Part shown: in pieces, positions 1 to 10,900 of the stretch
Layout of the letters: every line of letters begins with the position of its first letter
Position numbering within the stretch: the first letter of the stretch is position 1
Source of the DNA: Selaginella tamariscina
Lineage: Eukaryota > Streptophyta > Lycopodiopsida > Selaginellales > Selaginellaceae
Assembly (NCBI GenBank): GCA_003024785.1
Contig: PUQB01000388.1
Coordinates: 92,312 to 156,311 of the forward strand
DNA length: 64,000 bases
Direction: 5' to 3'
Translations under genes and position numbers: made by a program
Notes under the pieces: generated by a model
What the model saw: only the letters and a program-made list of their open reading frames with translations
Told to the model about the DNA's origin: nothing
Databases searched by the model: none

Positions 1-660
1 ACTCAATGTGGTGTTTGAGTGGCATTTTGTAACATGTATGTGTGCATGTCTTACTTCACGTTGCTTCTTAAGACACTTAACATAGATTCAGATAGTTTAT
101 TACCTTCAAAGTGAGTCAAAATACATTGAATAGGTACCTTTATGAAACCATCAAACTTGAACAACGAAAGAGTTCCTATTAATAACGAAAGAGTTTCTAT
201 CAACAATGACTTGGTAATTATTCGGTTAGAAGAGAAAGTGGTAAAACTATGGAATTCAACAATAAAGATGGGACCTAATACATTAATAACAAGGTAGATT
301 GGAGTTTCTTATTAGGTAGAAAAACACAATTTGATCACAACAATTGAGATGCTTATTATGGAAGCATATTTGGGTGAGCCTATTCAAGCAATAAATACAT
401 ACAAGTAGGAGATGACACCATATAAAACCATTTATTTGCACTCAAGCATTTCAAAGTTGGATCTACTATTGTTACTCATGACTCAAATAACTTAGGTATA
501 TACACAATTCGGTTGGCTTCAAGACTTACTGTACGTTTTAAGCATAGGTGCAACATGGTATGTAGTTGTGATGAAAATATTTTTTATTAAATGTAGAAGT
601 CACTTTTTAATTTTTTTTGCGGTTAAGTCTAAAAAGCATTTGTGTTTGTGTGTGGTGATC
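1..660. other. no gene recognised; possible retropepsin-linker debris
   Basis: No open coding region is convincing here. A short stretch near 140-210 has a Thr/Phe-Ile-Lys-Pro start followed by Asn/Glu/Arg-rich repeats. It resembles the linker of the two retropepsin-like copies downstream, so this may be the 3' remainder of a third copy. The resemblance is weak. Confidence 0.2.
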
Positions 661-679
661 TGAGTGCCTTTTATACAAT

Positions 680-1888
680 TGTTACGTGACCTTATGGCCC
701 GGGTCACTGTAGAGTGTCAATACTGTGAGATACTGGTTGTGGAGTAGCTGTAATTTTGAAGCGTGTGGTGGAAAAGCTTAAGATCCGCGTGGCACCTTCA
801 TCATTGTGCAGGGTTGGGTGCTTACGGTGGCAATTTGACCCTTCAGGAGTAGTGTACAATGTGCGGTATTCGGTAGGTGAGTTTTCCGAGGAAAGATCTT
901 TCTGTGTGGCGGATTTGAATGGTATAGATATGTTGTTGGGATTGCCTTGGCATGTCTATCACAAGCCTAGCTTTGATTTTCGAGCTCGCAGAGTGTCATT
1001 TTCATTTAACTTTACGATGTGCACTTTTCGATATCCTACGGTAGAGTTAGTTATAAGTTCACAGGTATACCATCCTGCATAACTGAAGCAGCACCTTTTG
1101 AGGAGGTGTGTCGATGTTTGGGGGAAGATAGGAAAAAACTATTCAAATTGGGTGGGACATTGGATGCAACCGTGACATCATAGCCATGCATTAGTCGTTT
1201 GAAATTAAAAACTTACAACACTGAAAAAATACAATTGGGTACTTTTATTAAGACAGACCCTTACTCCTCCAAAGATAATGGAGATAAAAGGAATTCAGGG
1301 CCTCTGTTGAAACAAGGAATGAAAAGAATACAAATAACCTCTCCTCTTCTGTCGCAGCCACGACTTCTTATAATCACGATGCACAGTGGGTTACAAAAGA
1401 ACCAACTTACTTGGGAGATCAAAAGAATTCAAGGCCTTTCTTGAAGCAAAGAAGAAAGAAAAAGAAGACAAAGATCACAACTCTTAACTCAAGAGAACCA
1501 TCAGGTTTCCGTTTCCAAGGTAACATTGACATATTCCGTAGGAGGATTTACTGAGGAGAGAGAGTTCAACGTGGAACCTCTAGTTGAACACGATTCAATC
1601 ATATTGGGAATGTCTTGGCACCATGATCATCGTCCAAAGTATGATTTTGTTGCTCAGACGGTGACGTTTCGAGAGAATAAGACATGGCATCGTGTTTCGT
1701 ATCCTTTTGGGACGATGGAGTCGAGGTTGCAGCCCTTTCCTGACGAGAAAGTGACTGAGAAGGTTGCTGTAACAAAAGAGGTTGCTCGAAGGAATGGTTC
1801 TTTATTAGCTATTCCTTTTGTTGTTGCCTTGGTTGCGGTCGTGTTGGCACTATATTTCATGTTTTACAGACTGCACTTGGAAGCTTGA
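680..1888 (+). pseudogene. tandem retropepsin-like membrane protein, copy 1 (broken)
   Basis: Aspartic-protease (retropepsin) signatures occur twice in order. Domain 1 has an Asp-Thr-Gly core near 727-740, then the downstream strand ending LLGLPWHVYHKPSFDF near 930-985. Domain 2 has Asp-Ile-Gly near 1157-1165, then ILGMSWHHDHRPKYDF near 1600-1650. The protein ends in a hydrophobic segment of about 21 residues (near 1800-1870), a likely single membrane anchor, and stops at 1886-1888. The two domains are separated by a short Lys/Ser-rich linker. The copy is broken: a stop replaces the Trp before the first DTG, another stop follows the DIG motif near 1191, and the frame changes several times. 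Retropepsin identity follows from the DTG plus ILG pattern. The tandem architecture and membrane anchor are read directly. Any function is unknown. Confidence 0.55.
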
Positions 1889-1962
1889 GCGTGAAAATTC
1901 TCTCTCTCGATGTGATGATCGAGTGTTCTTCATGCATATGTACATACATATTACACTCGCAT

Positions 1963-2007
1963 TGTCGAGCAGCTACAGATGATCCTCCACAATCTGCAAA
2001 AATACGT
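1963..2007 (-). pseudogene. ETG1-like exon 14 shard
   Basis: On the minus strand this 45-bp stretch is closely similar to exon 14 of the ETG1-like gene at 20516-20583. It keeps the bases encoding the Ala-Ala-Arg core and the polypyrimidine/AG side, with small indels. No other ETG1 exon is visible nearby, so it is an isolated fragment about 75 bp past the stop of the retropepsin-like copy 1. Confidence 0.5.
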
Positions 2008-2293
2008 GAAATTTTGTCATTAATTATATTATATATGAATATGTTTACATGATCTCTGGTTAACACATCCAAAGCCTATAGTATATGAATTATGTCACAG
2101 TGTCATAAATGAATACACGTATAAAGAGCGAAGACTAGAATCAAATACAAATTTAAGCGACTGATGACAAACCTCCAATGGAATTCTGAGAGATTGAGCA
2201 TACTTTGAAACGATTAATAGCTGGATTGATTATACAGCAGTCCATTTGCATAAAAAATTCCAGACATTTTTGCAAATTCAAGAAACAGCACGT

Positions 2294-2366
2294 GACTCCA
2301 TGGCCCAATGGATAAGGCGCTGGTCTACGAAACCAAAGATTCTGGGTTCAAATCCCAGTGGAGTCA
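2294..2366 (+). tRNA. tRNA-Arg (anticodon ACG)
   Basis: The 73-nt cloverleaf has acceptor stem GACTCCA pairing with TGGAGTC and a discriminator A. The D arm carries the usual GG. The anticodon loop CTACGAA reads ACG, which is arginine (CGN, decoded after A34-to-inosine editing). The T arm is CTGGG-TTCAAAT-CCCAG. There is no intron. One oddity is a C-A mismatch at the base of the anticodon stem (27-43), where plant copies normally pair. The CCA end is not encoded, as expected in a nuclear gene. It is probably functional, but the mismatch leaves some doubt. Confidence 0.93.
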
Positions 2367-2385
2367 TTCATTTATTTGTCAAGTG

Positions 2386-2391
2386 TTTTTT
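2386..2391 (+). terminator. T-run, Pol III terminator for tRNA-Arg
   Basis: A run of six T lies 20 bp after the tRNA discriminator base, the normal Pol III stop signal. Confidence 0.6.
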
Positions 2392-2399
2392 CTGTAAAT

Positions 2400-5250
2400 A
2401 ATATATATAATATGATTATGTATAAGTACATAACATTAATACATGTTGTCTAAATAAACATTAAAAAAACATATTTTCATGTTTTAATTCTAGTTCCTTT
2501 CAGTTCTAGAGGTTTTTTTTATATAAATAATGCAATAATATTAATAATTATAGCTTTACTAATACGTAATAAACATTATAACAAGTTGTTTAAATAAACA
2601 TTAATTAACTTGCTTTTCCAAAATATATATTGATTATAGGAAAATTATAGAATTTATATTATATAGGTCAGATTTATTACTAATCAGCTTAATAATACAC
2701 ACGCTAACGTACTTGTAATATTTTGGTTCTATATATATTATAAACCAATAAATAATATATACGTATCCACATATGTATTATTAAGCTAATAAATGTTAAA
2801 TTTTCAGAACTATCTGACTTTAGAATTATATAAACTAGATGGTTTGATATTTTCCAACATTAAATATACGCTGTAAAAATATTAGTACTATTTATATATT
2901 TATACTATAGTTCAATTTTCTTGACCTCAAGCCTTATGACATTAGCACATTTTCCATGCTAATTTAAAAATGTAAATTATGCATTCAGATCAGAATTTAA
3001 CTTGCATATGTTGATTTATAAAATAAAAATATTCGTTTCATAATGAAAACAAGCAATAATATTAAAGAGTGACTTAATTTTATATCTCTTAATTAAATTT
3101 AAGATTATTAAAATTATATGATTAATCATTATATCTACATTATAATATCAAATTTTTTAAATTTAAATGTTCAATCTTAAGTTTGATATCTCAAACATTT
3201 ATATTTTTAAAATGTAAAATATTGTTTTAATATTTTATATGCGCTAAAGATTATTAAATTACTAAATTTGCAATATAAATTTAAATGTTTAATAGAAGTT
3301 GATATTGGCTTATTTATGTCTTAAAATGTGAAAGACTATTCAATATCTTACATGGACTAAATATGATTAATTAAATGATTAAATTTAAATTTTAAACCTT
3401 GAGTTTGTATATAAAACTTTAGACTAAGTTTATAACAATTTATAAATATCTTAACAAATATTTGACATTCCATGCATTTACTATGTACACTGGTATAAAC
3501 TATACTGATGTATATAAGTATATATTTACGTACACACACCTGTACAACGGCATTTACACACACCTCTCTACATATAATTATATCAGTTTTTATATGCGCG
3601 CTACATGTATCACTAGTCTCATACATGTACAAGGTACTTCACATATAGTATGTACAACACAGATCAACACATAAACCTTGATTATTTAAACTAAAGATTT
3701 GGAGAGTTTAGTGCAGGATGTTTAAGGAAGGCTTTTTAAACAGAATATATCAATTGCTATAGTAGTTATACTGAATGATGTGTGTTAAACAAGACTAAAC
3801 AAATCAAGAAAAAATTTAAATTTTGACACTCAGTTTTGAAGTTTCAGTCTTTGCTTTTCTAAACTATGTACATTGATTTTTTCAAATTTATAGAAACTTT
3901 GTTTATATTGATATATAAAGTATCATGTATGTTTACTAGTTACAAGTAATTTATATCATGTGACATTTGACTAAGAATTTTTTTAATAGTAATCATATCA
4001 AATCAGAATATATTAATATGAATTGTTTCAAGATACAATATATAAATTTACATAAATTTATAAATACATGAATAACGAGATTTACATTTATTAATGATAT
4101 AATAGTCAGTTATAATATATTTGTAACGATCTAATACATATGACTATGCATGCATAGTAAAACTGTCTTTTAGGGTTAAATGATTGCAGTGATTTTCATA
4201 TAAAACTATATATTTGAATTGAATGTGTGTGTGAGAGAGAAAGAGGAACATTATAAGAACTTAATGGTTTATTAATGTCATGATGGTGAAAAGGAGCAAT
4301 TTGTATAATGAACCTCCACCACATACACAGGATAAAAAATTTAACTGTCACTTTTGTGAAAACATATGTTCATTTTATTAAACATCTTTCATAAACTTGA
4401 TATTAGTGCGTATCATACACATAACATACACAGTGGACACACAGGTTGATGGTACAAATAATTTTAACTCTGATAAATTATGCTTCTTGATTTCTATATT
4501 CTTTCTATATTAAAACCTCCGCATGTCCCTCTCTATATATAAACACATAAAGTATGTGTATGCATGTGTTATATATGTGTATACGTATGCATATACAATG
4601 ACGATATGAACTGTATCGAAAGATTTTACATACATAATTACATGTTTGCCTATACGCATATATAGTCATACGCATTTTATCCATGTTTATCTATCCGTAT
4701 ATAGGCATGTCTTTCTCTCTCACGCACACACAAATCATTGATATACAGAACTTGCGTGTATATGTTTACACTTACACTTACAAACAGTATTCGCCTTGAT
4801 CGTATATAGTAACATAAGGGACTTTCACACACACACAGACACGCACGTACCCGGTGTTTGAGTTACCCACATGGAACACAATGCTCGTAGATAGAACGAA
4901 GGACAGAATTTATTAAATTTCTTTTATGAAATGATTTTAAGGCCTTCAATATCTTCATATATTATCTTACTGATAACATATATTTTACAAACACTTATGT
5001 ATATTAACATATCATTATTCAATAATATATTTTATTTGATTAAAAGCATTGTGATGCGTACGATTGTATATGTCCATACACACATCAAAGTAATTGAAAA
5101 TATAAATATTAATTTTTTAGTTTTTAAAAATTAAAAGACTTATGAAGAAAACATATGTACGTATACTCACACGTATACACGTAAAAAAAAGTTAATATTT
5201 TTATTACAATAAATGATTTTTACCTTTTATATAATTGTATATAAACAAGG
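2400..5250. other. AT-rich intergenic stretch, no genes seen
   Basis: Very AT-rich sequence with short CA/GT microsatellite patches (for example around 4205-4240 and 4820-4845). Frames on both strands are short and of low complexity. I see no exon, RNA gene or element terminus. Confidence 0.6.
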
Positions 5251-5907
5251 ACCGTAATTAGGTTATGTGACCTAAATGGCTCAGTTTGGAACATGGGCAA
5301 GGTGGGTCATTCTCGAGTGTCAATACTTTGGGACACTGGTTCTGGTGTAGATGCAATTTCAAAGCGATTGGTGAAAAAACTCAAGATTCCCATGGAGTTT
5401 ACATCGATTAGATTGGGGTTGGGTATATACAATGGCAATGGCACTTGACCGCTTCAGGAGTAGTGTACAATTTACTGTATTCGGTAGGTGAGTTTTGGAG
5501 GAGAGATCCTTCTATGTGATGGATTTAGATGGGTTAGATATGTTATTGGGATTGCCTTGGCATGTTTATCACAATCCTAGTTTTGATTTTAGAGCTCGTC
5601 GAATGTCGTTTTCTTTAATTCTACTATGCACAACTTTCGATATCCTTTTGGTAGAATGAATTATAAATTCACAAGCATACCATCTTGTAAAACTGAAGCA
5701 GCACCTCTGGGGAGTTGTCGGTATCGAGTCCTTGTCTGGGGGAAAATAGAAGAAAAAACTGTGCAAATTGGGTGGGACATTGGATGTGATCGTGACGTCA
5801 TATCGGCCGCACTAGTCAAGAGTTTGAAGTTGAAAACTTACAATCGGCGAAGTTAAGTTGTTGTTTACTTTTATCAAGCCGGACTCTTACTCAGCAGAAA
5901 ATAATGA

Positions 5908-5967
5908 GGATGTGTACTCAGGAGATAACAAGAAAAATGATGCTTACTCAGGAGATAACAGGAAAAA
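5908..5967 (+). repeat. 30-bp tandem repeat x2 inside retropepsin copy 2
   Basis: Two adjacent in-frame 30-bp units encode DVYSGDNKKN and DAYSGDNRKN. They make up part of the low-complexity insertion in domain 2. Confidence 0.75.
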
Positions 5968-6073
5968 TGATGATGAACAACGACTATTTTCAATGACCTT
6001 TGCATGGATCGCAAGTGGTTATAAATTTTTGTGGGGGTTTATTAGATGTGTGTCTTACTTAGCAGATATAATG

Positions 6074-6319
6074 AGGAAAGACATCACATTAGAAAATAGT
6101 AATGAATCTTACTTAGCAGATGAACAAGGGGATTTCAACTCAAGAGGCACAGGAAATGGAGAAAAAAAGAATTCAGGGGCTTGTTTCAACACATCGAGGA
6201 AAGACATCAGATTAGAGAGTAGTAATGAATGTTACTTAGCAGATAAACAGGATAAACAAAGGGATATCATAGGAAATGGAGATAAAAGAAGGAAGGAGTG
6301 GGTTACAAAAGAACCAGAT
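6074..6319 (+). repeat. 123-bp in-frame repeat x2 inside retropepsin copy 2
   Basis: Two diverged units begin with RKDITLENSNESYLADEQ and RKDIRLESSNECYLADKQ, offset by 123 bp (41 codons). The offset keeps the frame, so the insertion grew by in-frame duplication. Confidence 0.65.
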
Positions 6320-6959
6320 GCAAAGAATTCAGGGCCTTTCTTAAAGCAAAGAAGAAGAAGAAGAAGAAGACAAAGATCACAACTCCTGACTCAAGAGATA
6401 ACCAGGAGGTTTGGGTTTCCAAGGTAACATTGACATATTCCATAGGAGGATTTACTGAGGAGAGAGAGTTCAGCGTGGAACCTTTACGTTACCATGATTT
6501 AGTTATACTGGGAATGTCTTGGCACCATGATCATCATCCAAAGTATGATTTTGTTGCTCAGACGGTGACGTTTGAGAGAATAAGACATGGCATCGTGTTT
6601 CGTATCCTTTTGGGACGATGGAGTCGAGGTTGCAGCCCTTTCCTGATGAGAAAGTGACAAAGAATGTTCCTATGGATAAGGAGGCTGCTCGAAGGGATGG
6701 TTATTTATTAGCTACTCGTTTTATTGCTGCACTGGTTCTGGTCGTGTTGGCACTATATTCCATGTTTTATATAATGCACTTTTAAAAGTTACAAATTAAA
6801 ATAACTTTGTATTGGAACTCTATCTCTTGAATAGACTGTACATCCATGGATATTTTATTCATGGTGTATATCATTGGTGTAGCGTGTTGATCGAGCAGTA
6901 AATTAACAGGATGGTGAAGTCCAACACGCGATGCTCCGAGAACCCATGACTATATGAAT

Positions 6960-7672
6960 TACGACCTACATTCTGATCTACCTCGTGTGTTAAGAATATA
7001 GCCGATTGCATCCAAGAGCTCGCTGTGTTTCTGCAAATTTGCTATCAACATGCTACTTGCAGCATCCAATCCCCGGAAACACAGAATCCCGCAGCAAAAT
7101 ATGTTCTCGATTGATGAGCCCGGACCAGGAAATGTTTCCTTGCCTGCTCAGATGACATGGGTCAACGGTGTCCTACCAGCTTCACTCACATTTTTCCCTA
7201 GAGGAATCCCTTTCTCCACAGCGGTCCACATAACAAAGAACCAAGCACACAGGCTACCTGGGACCGCTCCACTTTCAATTCTTTGTAAGCAGCGGATTAT
7301 CTATCAAGTCCCTCCCAAGTGTTCTGTGCCTGGCGTATAAGCATGCGGAACATGCTTCCCAGGTGGTGCAACACCTGGCTTCAAGGCACTTGGCATGGAA
7401 ATCAAAACAACGTTCTGTGGTGCGTCTACCCCAGCAGCACAGTCGTTGCCAACTATATGATGAATTCCGAGATCGTCCAGCCTGGTAACGTGTACTCAGA
7501 AACAGTCACCCACCTTTGCATCAAACGCAAGATGCAGGTGCATAAATGAATCGCACTGTGCTGACGACGTTTGAGGAGCTCTTGGGGAATCTCTCCCGGT
7601 GGCAGTAGATTCACCGTCTTCCATAAAGACGCATTGCTTTTTACTGCTTTTCGGGCCAAGATCACCTGCATA
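6960..7672 (-). pseudogene. FAD oxidoreductase, carotenoid-isomerase-like, C-terminal remnant
   Basis: Read on the minus strand in several frames, this matches the C-terminal half of the plant FAD-dependent CRTISO/phytoene-desaturase-like oxidoreductase family (the At1g57770 / PYROXD2 type). Recognisable blocks in order are AVKSNASLWKTVNLLPPGE; a His-Leu-His-Leu piece; DCAAGVDAPQNVVLISMPSA; KPGVAPPGKHVPHAYTPGTE; a weakly conserved Lys/Glu-Arg-Ser-Gln stretch; GKETFPGPGSSIENMFCCGD; SVFPGIG; and LIANLQKHSELLDAIGY. The FCCGDSVFPGIG block is the family's C-terminal flavin-binding motif. The N-terminal Rossmann domain is absent, introns seem to be missing, and at least four frame changes and a stop occur. 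It is therefore a 5'-truncated pseudogene. ETG1 copy A lies immediately to its right on the same strand. Confidence 0.7.
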
Positions 7673-7796
7673 TAAGCAAAGCTTCAGTCGAACACGGCAA
7701 CATTGAAGATACCTGGCCAGCTTTCAGTTTGACTCCCTTGGCACGCCCACACACACGGACACATACAAATGCAGTTCGAATATAGTATATGAACGT

Positions 7797-7820
7797 AACA
7801 CACACACACACACACACACA
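7797..7820. repeat. (CA)n microsatellite
   Basis: An uninterrupted CA run in the region just downstream of ETG1 copy A exon 12. Confidence 0.8.
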
Positions 7821-7893
7821 AAACACACCTATATATGAAATTCACAAGTATAGAAATATATGCATATCGACATATATTATGCATATAATATAA

Positions 7894-9325
7894 GCTTACC
7901 TTCTGTGACTCCAGAAGGACTTTTAAGCTCTAGTTTCTTTTAGTTGTGTTTAATGCCGTCTCGTCCAACGTCAGACGTGTACCTGCTCCTAGTTTTAACG
8001 CTCCACTCATAAACCTGCATACATACACATCTACCGATTAGTTTCGTAGTCCTTGTGTGGAGCAAACCATGAAGAGTTCGAAAGTGGTAGCATTGATATG
8101 GCCTGAAAGTACATATGATATTAGATTTATTTGATTAAGCACACGACACGCGCAGAGGGAGGGAGGGAGAGAGGGATCAAACCTGTCCGATTACAGATGC
8201 AAACGGTGATAAAGATCCCTCTTGAACAGCTGCGCATACTCCTGTAAAGTCCGATTGGGATCTATAATCTCCTGATATATAAACAAAGAAATTGAAGTGT
8301 ATAATATCGCCAACGTATATAAGGCCTGAAAGTACATATGATATTAAGATTTATACTCTTGAACAGCTGAGCATACTCCTGTAAAGTTTAACGAAAGCTT
8401 TCCAACTGCCACGGCTCCTACACGGCTGTGCACCTAAATAAAATCAAATAATAAGAAAATCTGTTTAATACCGTTTCTCACAGCGTGGTCGTGTATTACA
8501 TGTATTGAGACCGAAACAAAAGTGCTCTCTCTCTTGTGCGCGTGCGTGCGTGTAGATATACATACAATGTATTTATATCCACAAATACACACATGCATCC
8601 ATTTATAGGCAATACCCACCCCTGATAGCATGTGGAAGTAATTACTCGGCACCAAGCTCGTCTTCACCAACAACAGCTTGTAATTTCAAAAGCAAAGACT
8701 CTCCTGCTGAAAGCACGTCAAAAGATGAAAGCTGACGTGGAACGGTATAAGCCGATATCTTTCTCACAGTGATACGAGGAACCTTTCAGTGCAAATAAAA
8801 AGAAAGGGAAAAAGATGTCATTTTAACTAAAGAATGCAGAGTACTTATTTATACTTCACGTGTTAAACACAGAGAGAGATTACGTTGTTTGCAGGCAGCT
8901 GAGTCGCATTATCATCTTCCATGTATAAGTCACGAATTCCGCAATCTCATTAAGCTTCAGCTCTCCATGACACCCGTCGTATATCTAGAAATTGCAAAAT
9001 ATAGACAGGTTTAGTTTATAGTTATTTTTCATAAAGCATATGTTTGTATGACATACCATTTTCTTATACATCTGTTGAATAACGTGATACTATAGGTATG
9101 GAAATAATTAAAATCAAGTATAACTAAGGATCAACTATAGATATATAATTATTAAGAATAAAGATGATTGTACAACATTTTCAGTGCTGACTCTCTGGAA
9201 GATACATATAGTCAGGAAACACACACGTGTATCTAAGTGTGTATGCATATGCATACATACTGTGAATATACATACCATACGTTCAAATCCATTTTCTGCC
9301 AAAATGACTCTTCCAGTTAACATAA
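7894..9325 (-). pseudogene. ETG1/MCM-binding-protein-like, copy A (exons 6-12)
   Basis: On the minus strand, homologues of exons 6 to 12 of the gene at 20315-24461 follow in order: exon 12 at 7900-8014, exon 11 at about 8034-8104, pieces of exon 10 at about 8188-8250 and 8357-8433, exon 9 at about 8612-8786, exon 8 at about 8885-8985, and scraps of exons 7 and 6 at about 9165-9320. Exons 1-5 and 13-15 are missing. Exon 12 has lost an internal block and reads into a stop, exon 11 is shortened, and exon 10 is split by a local duplication. It is clearly a pseudogene. The family binds the MCM2-7 helicase in the nucleus, and in Arabidopsis ETG1 supports replication and sister-chromatid cohesion. 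Confidence 0.8.
8100..8390. repeat. local duplication inside ETG1 copy A
   Basis: The stretch containing 'cctgaaagtacatatgatat' occurs at about 8102-8122 and again at about 8325-8345. Part of exon 10 ('ctcttgaacagctg..') is likewise present twice (about 8220 and about 8357). A duplication of about 220 bp has split exon 10. Confidence 0.6.
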
Positions 9326-9409
9326 TTTAGAATCATATTAATATAACTTATAAGCTTAATAAAGAACAATAGACTAAATAACGCATTTAAGACAATGTTT
9401 ATGTTATGC

Positions 9410-10300
9410 TTGTCATGGCCTTGTACATGAATAACTTGGTGATCACCAAAGGAGACGAACTAGCCATTGAGTATTGAAGGCCACCCTTGCTAGCACCTTT
9501 TGATGAAAGATCTTGGCAAGGTGTGTTACTTCTTGGGCATCCAGGTTGAGTGTGAGCCTGTGACTACTACCTTGAAAATTCAGCAAGGTCAATATGTAGA
9601 GTTACTCCTACAATGCTTTGACATGATCGATTGTCATCGAATGTGGACGCTAATGGTAGTCAGGGCATTGGCTTCAGACGATGTTGGGCCCGAGTTGGAT
9701 GACGATATTCCCTATCACAACTTGATTAAATGCTTGATGTATCTAGCCCTCACAACATGGTTGGATATTTTTATGCAACCATGGCACTAAACCAGTTTAG
9801 TGCAAAGCCACACACTAGTCATTGGAAGGCCGCCAAAGGCACAGTGGACCATGACTTGTGTTACTCTACGTGAGACTACTACACGGATGCTACTTGGGCT
9901 ACCAATGAAGGATGTCTGTCAACCACTAGTTTCAGCCTTCAACTATGCGGGGCTACCATTAGTTGTTAGTAAACGACAGAGTGTTATAGCACTCTCATCT
10001 GCTGAAGCTGAATATATTGCCTTGACTATGAGCTACAAGTCAACCTAGGCTGATTCTTGGATGGTGCAACAACTAAAGCAGCATTGCCATGACTCGGAAC
10101 GCAATGTTTCATGGTTGTAGTAAGCATACCTCGTTCAGTTCCATTATGTGCGGGAATAAGTCAATCCAAGAGTGATATGGATTGGTTATATGCCTATAGA
10201 GGAGATCCTTGGAGCTTGCTCCATCTTACTAAGTCATTGGGCTTTAACAAGTTCCTCTTGTTCAAGACCAAGCTTGGCTTAGGCTAGCACTTGGCTTACG
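9410..10300 (+). mobile_element. Ty1/copia pol 3' fragment (RT C-terminus and RNase H)
   Basis: The copia landmark MKDLGKVCYFLGIQVE (9503-9550), which follows the reverse-transcriptase active site, is preceded by a diverged NNLVITKGDELAI segment. The RNase H part follows: a block like HTSHWKAAKGT near 9808-9840, YYTDATWAT near 9880, and SSAEAEYIALT near 9997-10030. Stops and shifts separate them. The 5' part of pol and gag are missing, so this is the 3' end of a dead element. Confidence 0.75.
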
Positions 10301-10308
10301 GGAAAGTG

Positions 10309-10600
10309 TTGGAAGTAACCCAAGTACTCCTAACCATACTTGTAACTGCTAAGGTTTAGCTCTCGGTTAACTTAACAAGCTGAGATTGGGGACAACGCCT
10401 CTTTTCTATCAGATGCTATTGTAGTAACAAACAATCGTACATTAAAAACTTGTCTATTGCTTTTGCTGGAGATTACGGTCGTTCGATGGAGTTGATATTC
10501 CTATTTCATCCACATTGAAAATATGAGAAGGTGGATAGTGTTGTGTCTCTAACTAACTCTTCCAATTTGCATAGAATGATTTGACTATTGTAAGAGTGAT
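10309..10600 (+). mobile_element. probable start of the copia 3' LTR
   Basis: Directly after the pol remnant a purine-rich run ('gggaaag') is followed by TGTTGGAAGTAACCCAAG, the usual polypurine-tract/TGTTGG boundary of copia 3' LTRs. I cannot fix the LTR end because the matching 5' LTR is not in the window. Confidence 0.45.
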
Positions 10601-10689
10601 GGGAGTTGCAGAAGCTCACTCCAAAGCATGTGGTATATGAAGACTAAGGTTGCTTTGAAACCTCTACACCAATCATGACTAACTTTTAC

Positions 10690-10900
10690 TTAATGTTCTT
10701 TGAGAGCAGTAAGTTCTGATGCCTTGTTAATAAACAAGTCTAAACTGATACCCCAACCACAAGCTTTGTGTTTTATTAGCCAGTCTGCTAAGGCTTGCTC
10801 CTCCTCCTTGCTAAATAACACATATGCATCAGCTTTGCTTTGAGTGCAGCGTCCGTGAACCCAATCGTTAAGTGTGGAATGTGGCACGTTGAAATTCTTG
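10690..10900 (-). mobile_element. pogo/Tc5-type transposase DNA-binding remnant
   Basis: A minus-strand frame reads VPHSTLNDWVHGR, then SKADAYVLFSKEEEQALADW, then KHKACGWGISLDLF. This order matches the Psq-type helix-turn-helix (S/T-L-x-D/R-W/R-hxG) followed by the CENP-B/Tc5 domain, with the E-E-x-L-x-x-W-L core, of pogo-like transposases. Only about 65 codons survive. No DDE catalytic domain or terminal inverted repeats are visible. Confidence 0.55.

Larger units (their letters stand above)
5293..6785 (+). pseudogene. tandem retropepsin-like membrane protein, copy 2
   Basis: This is the better copy of the gene at 680-1888. Domain 1 begins MGKVGHSRV and has the full retropepsin core WDTGSGVDAIS (about 5331-5365), then LLGLPWHVYHNPSFDF (about 5545-5590). 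Domain 2 has WDIGCDRDVISAALV (about 5775-5820), where the catalytic Thr of DTG is Ile. It is interrupted by a 190-codon open insertion rich in Ser, Asn, Asp, Lys and Glu (5858-6427), then resumes with VTLTYSIGGFTEEREF and ILGMSWHHDHHPKYDF (to about 6550). A hydrophobic anchor of about 22 residues precedes the stop at 6783-6785. Frame breaks include a stop after the first core near 5448, a one-base change near 5495, a stop at 5854 and a shift near 6580. Either it is a pseudogene or sequencing indels hide a working gene. The true start is uncertain. Confidence 0.6.

Noticed and set aside
7050..7549. Plus-strand frames of 96 and 76 codons
   Set aside because: Antisense to the oxidoreductase remnant, whose minus-strand motifs explain the composition.
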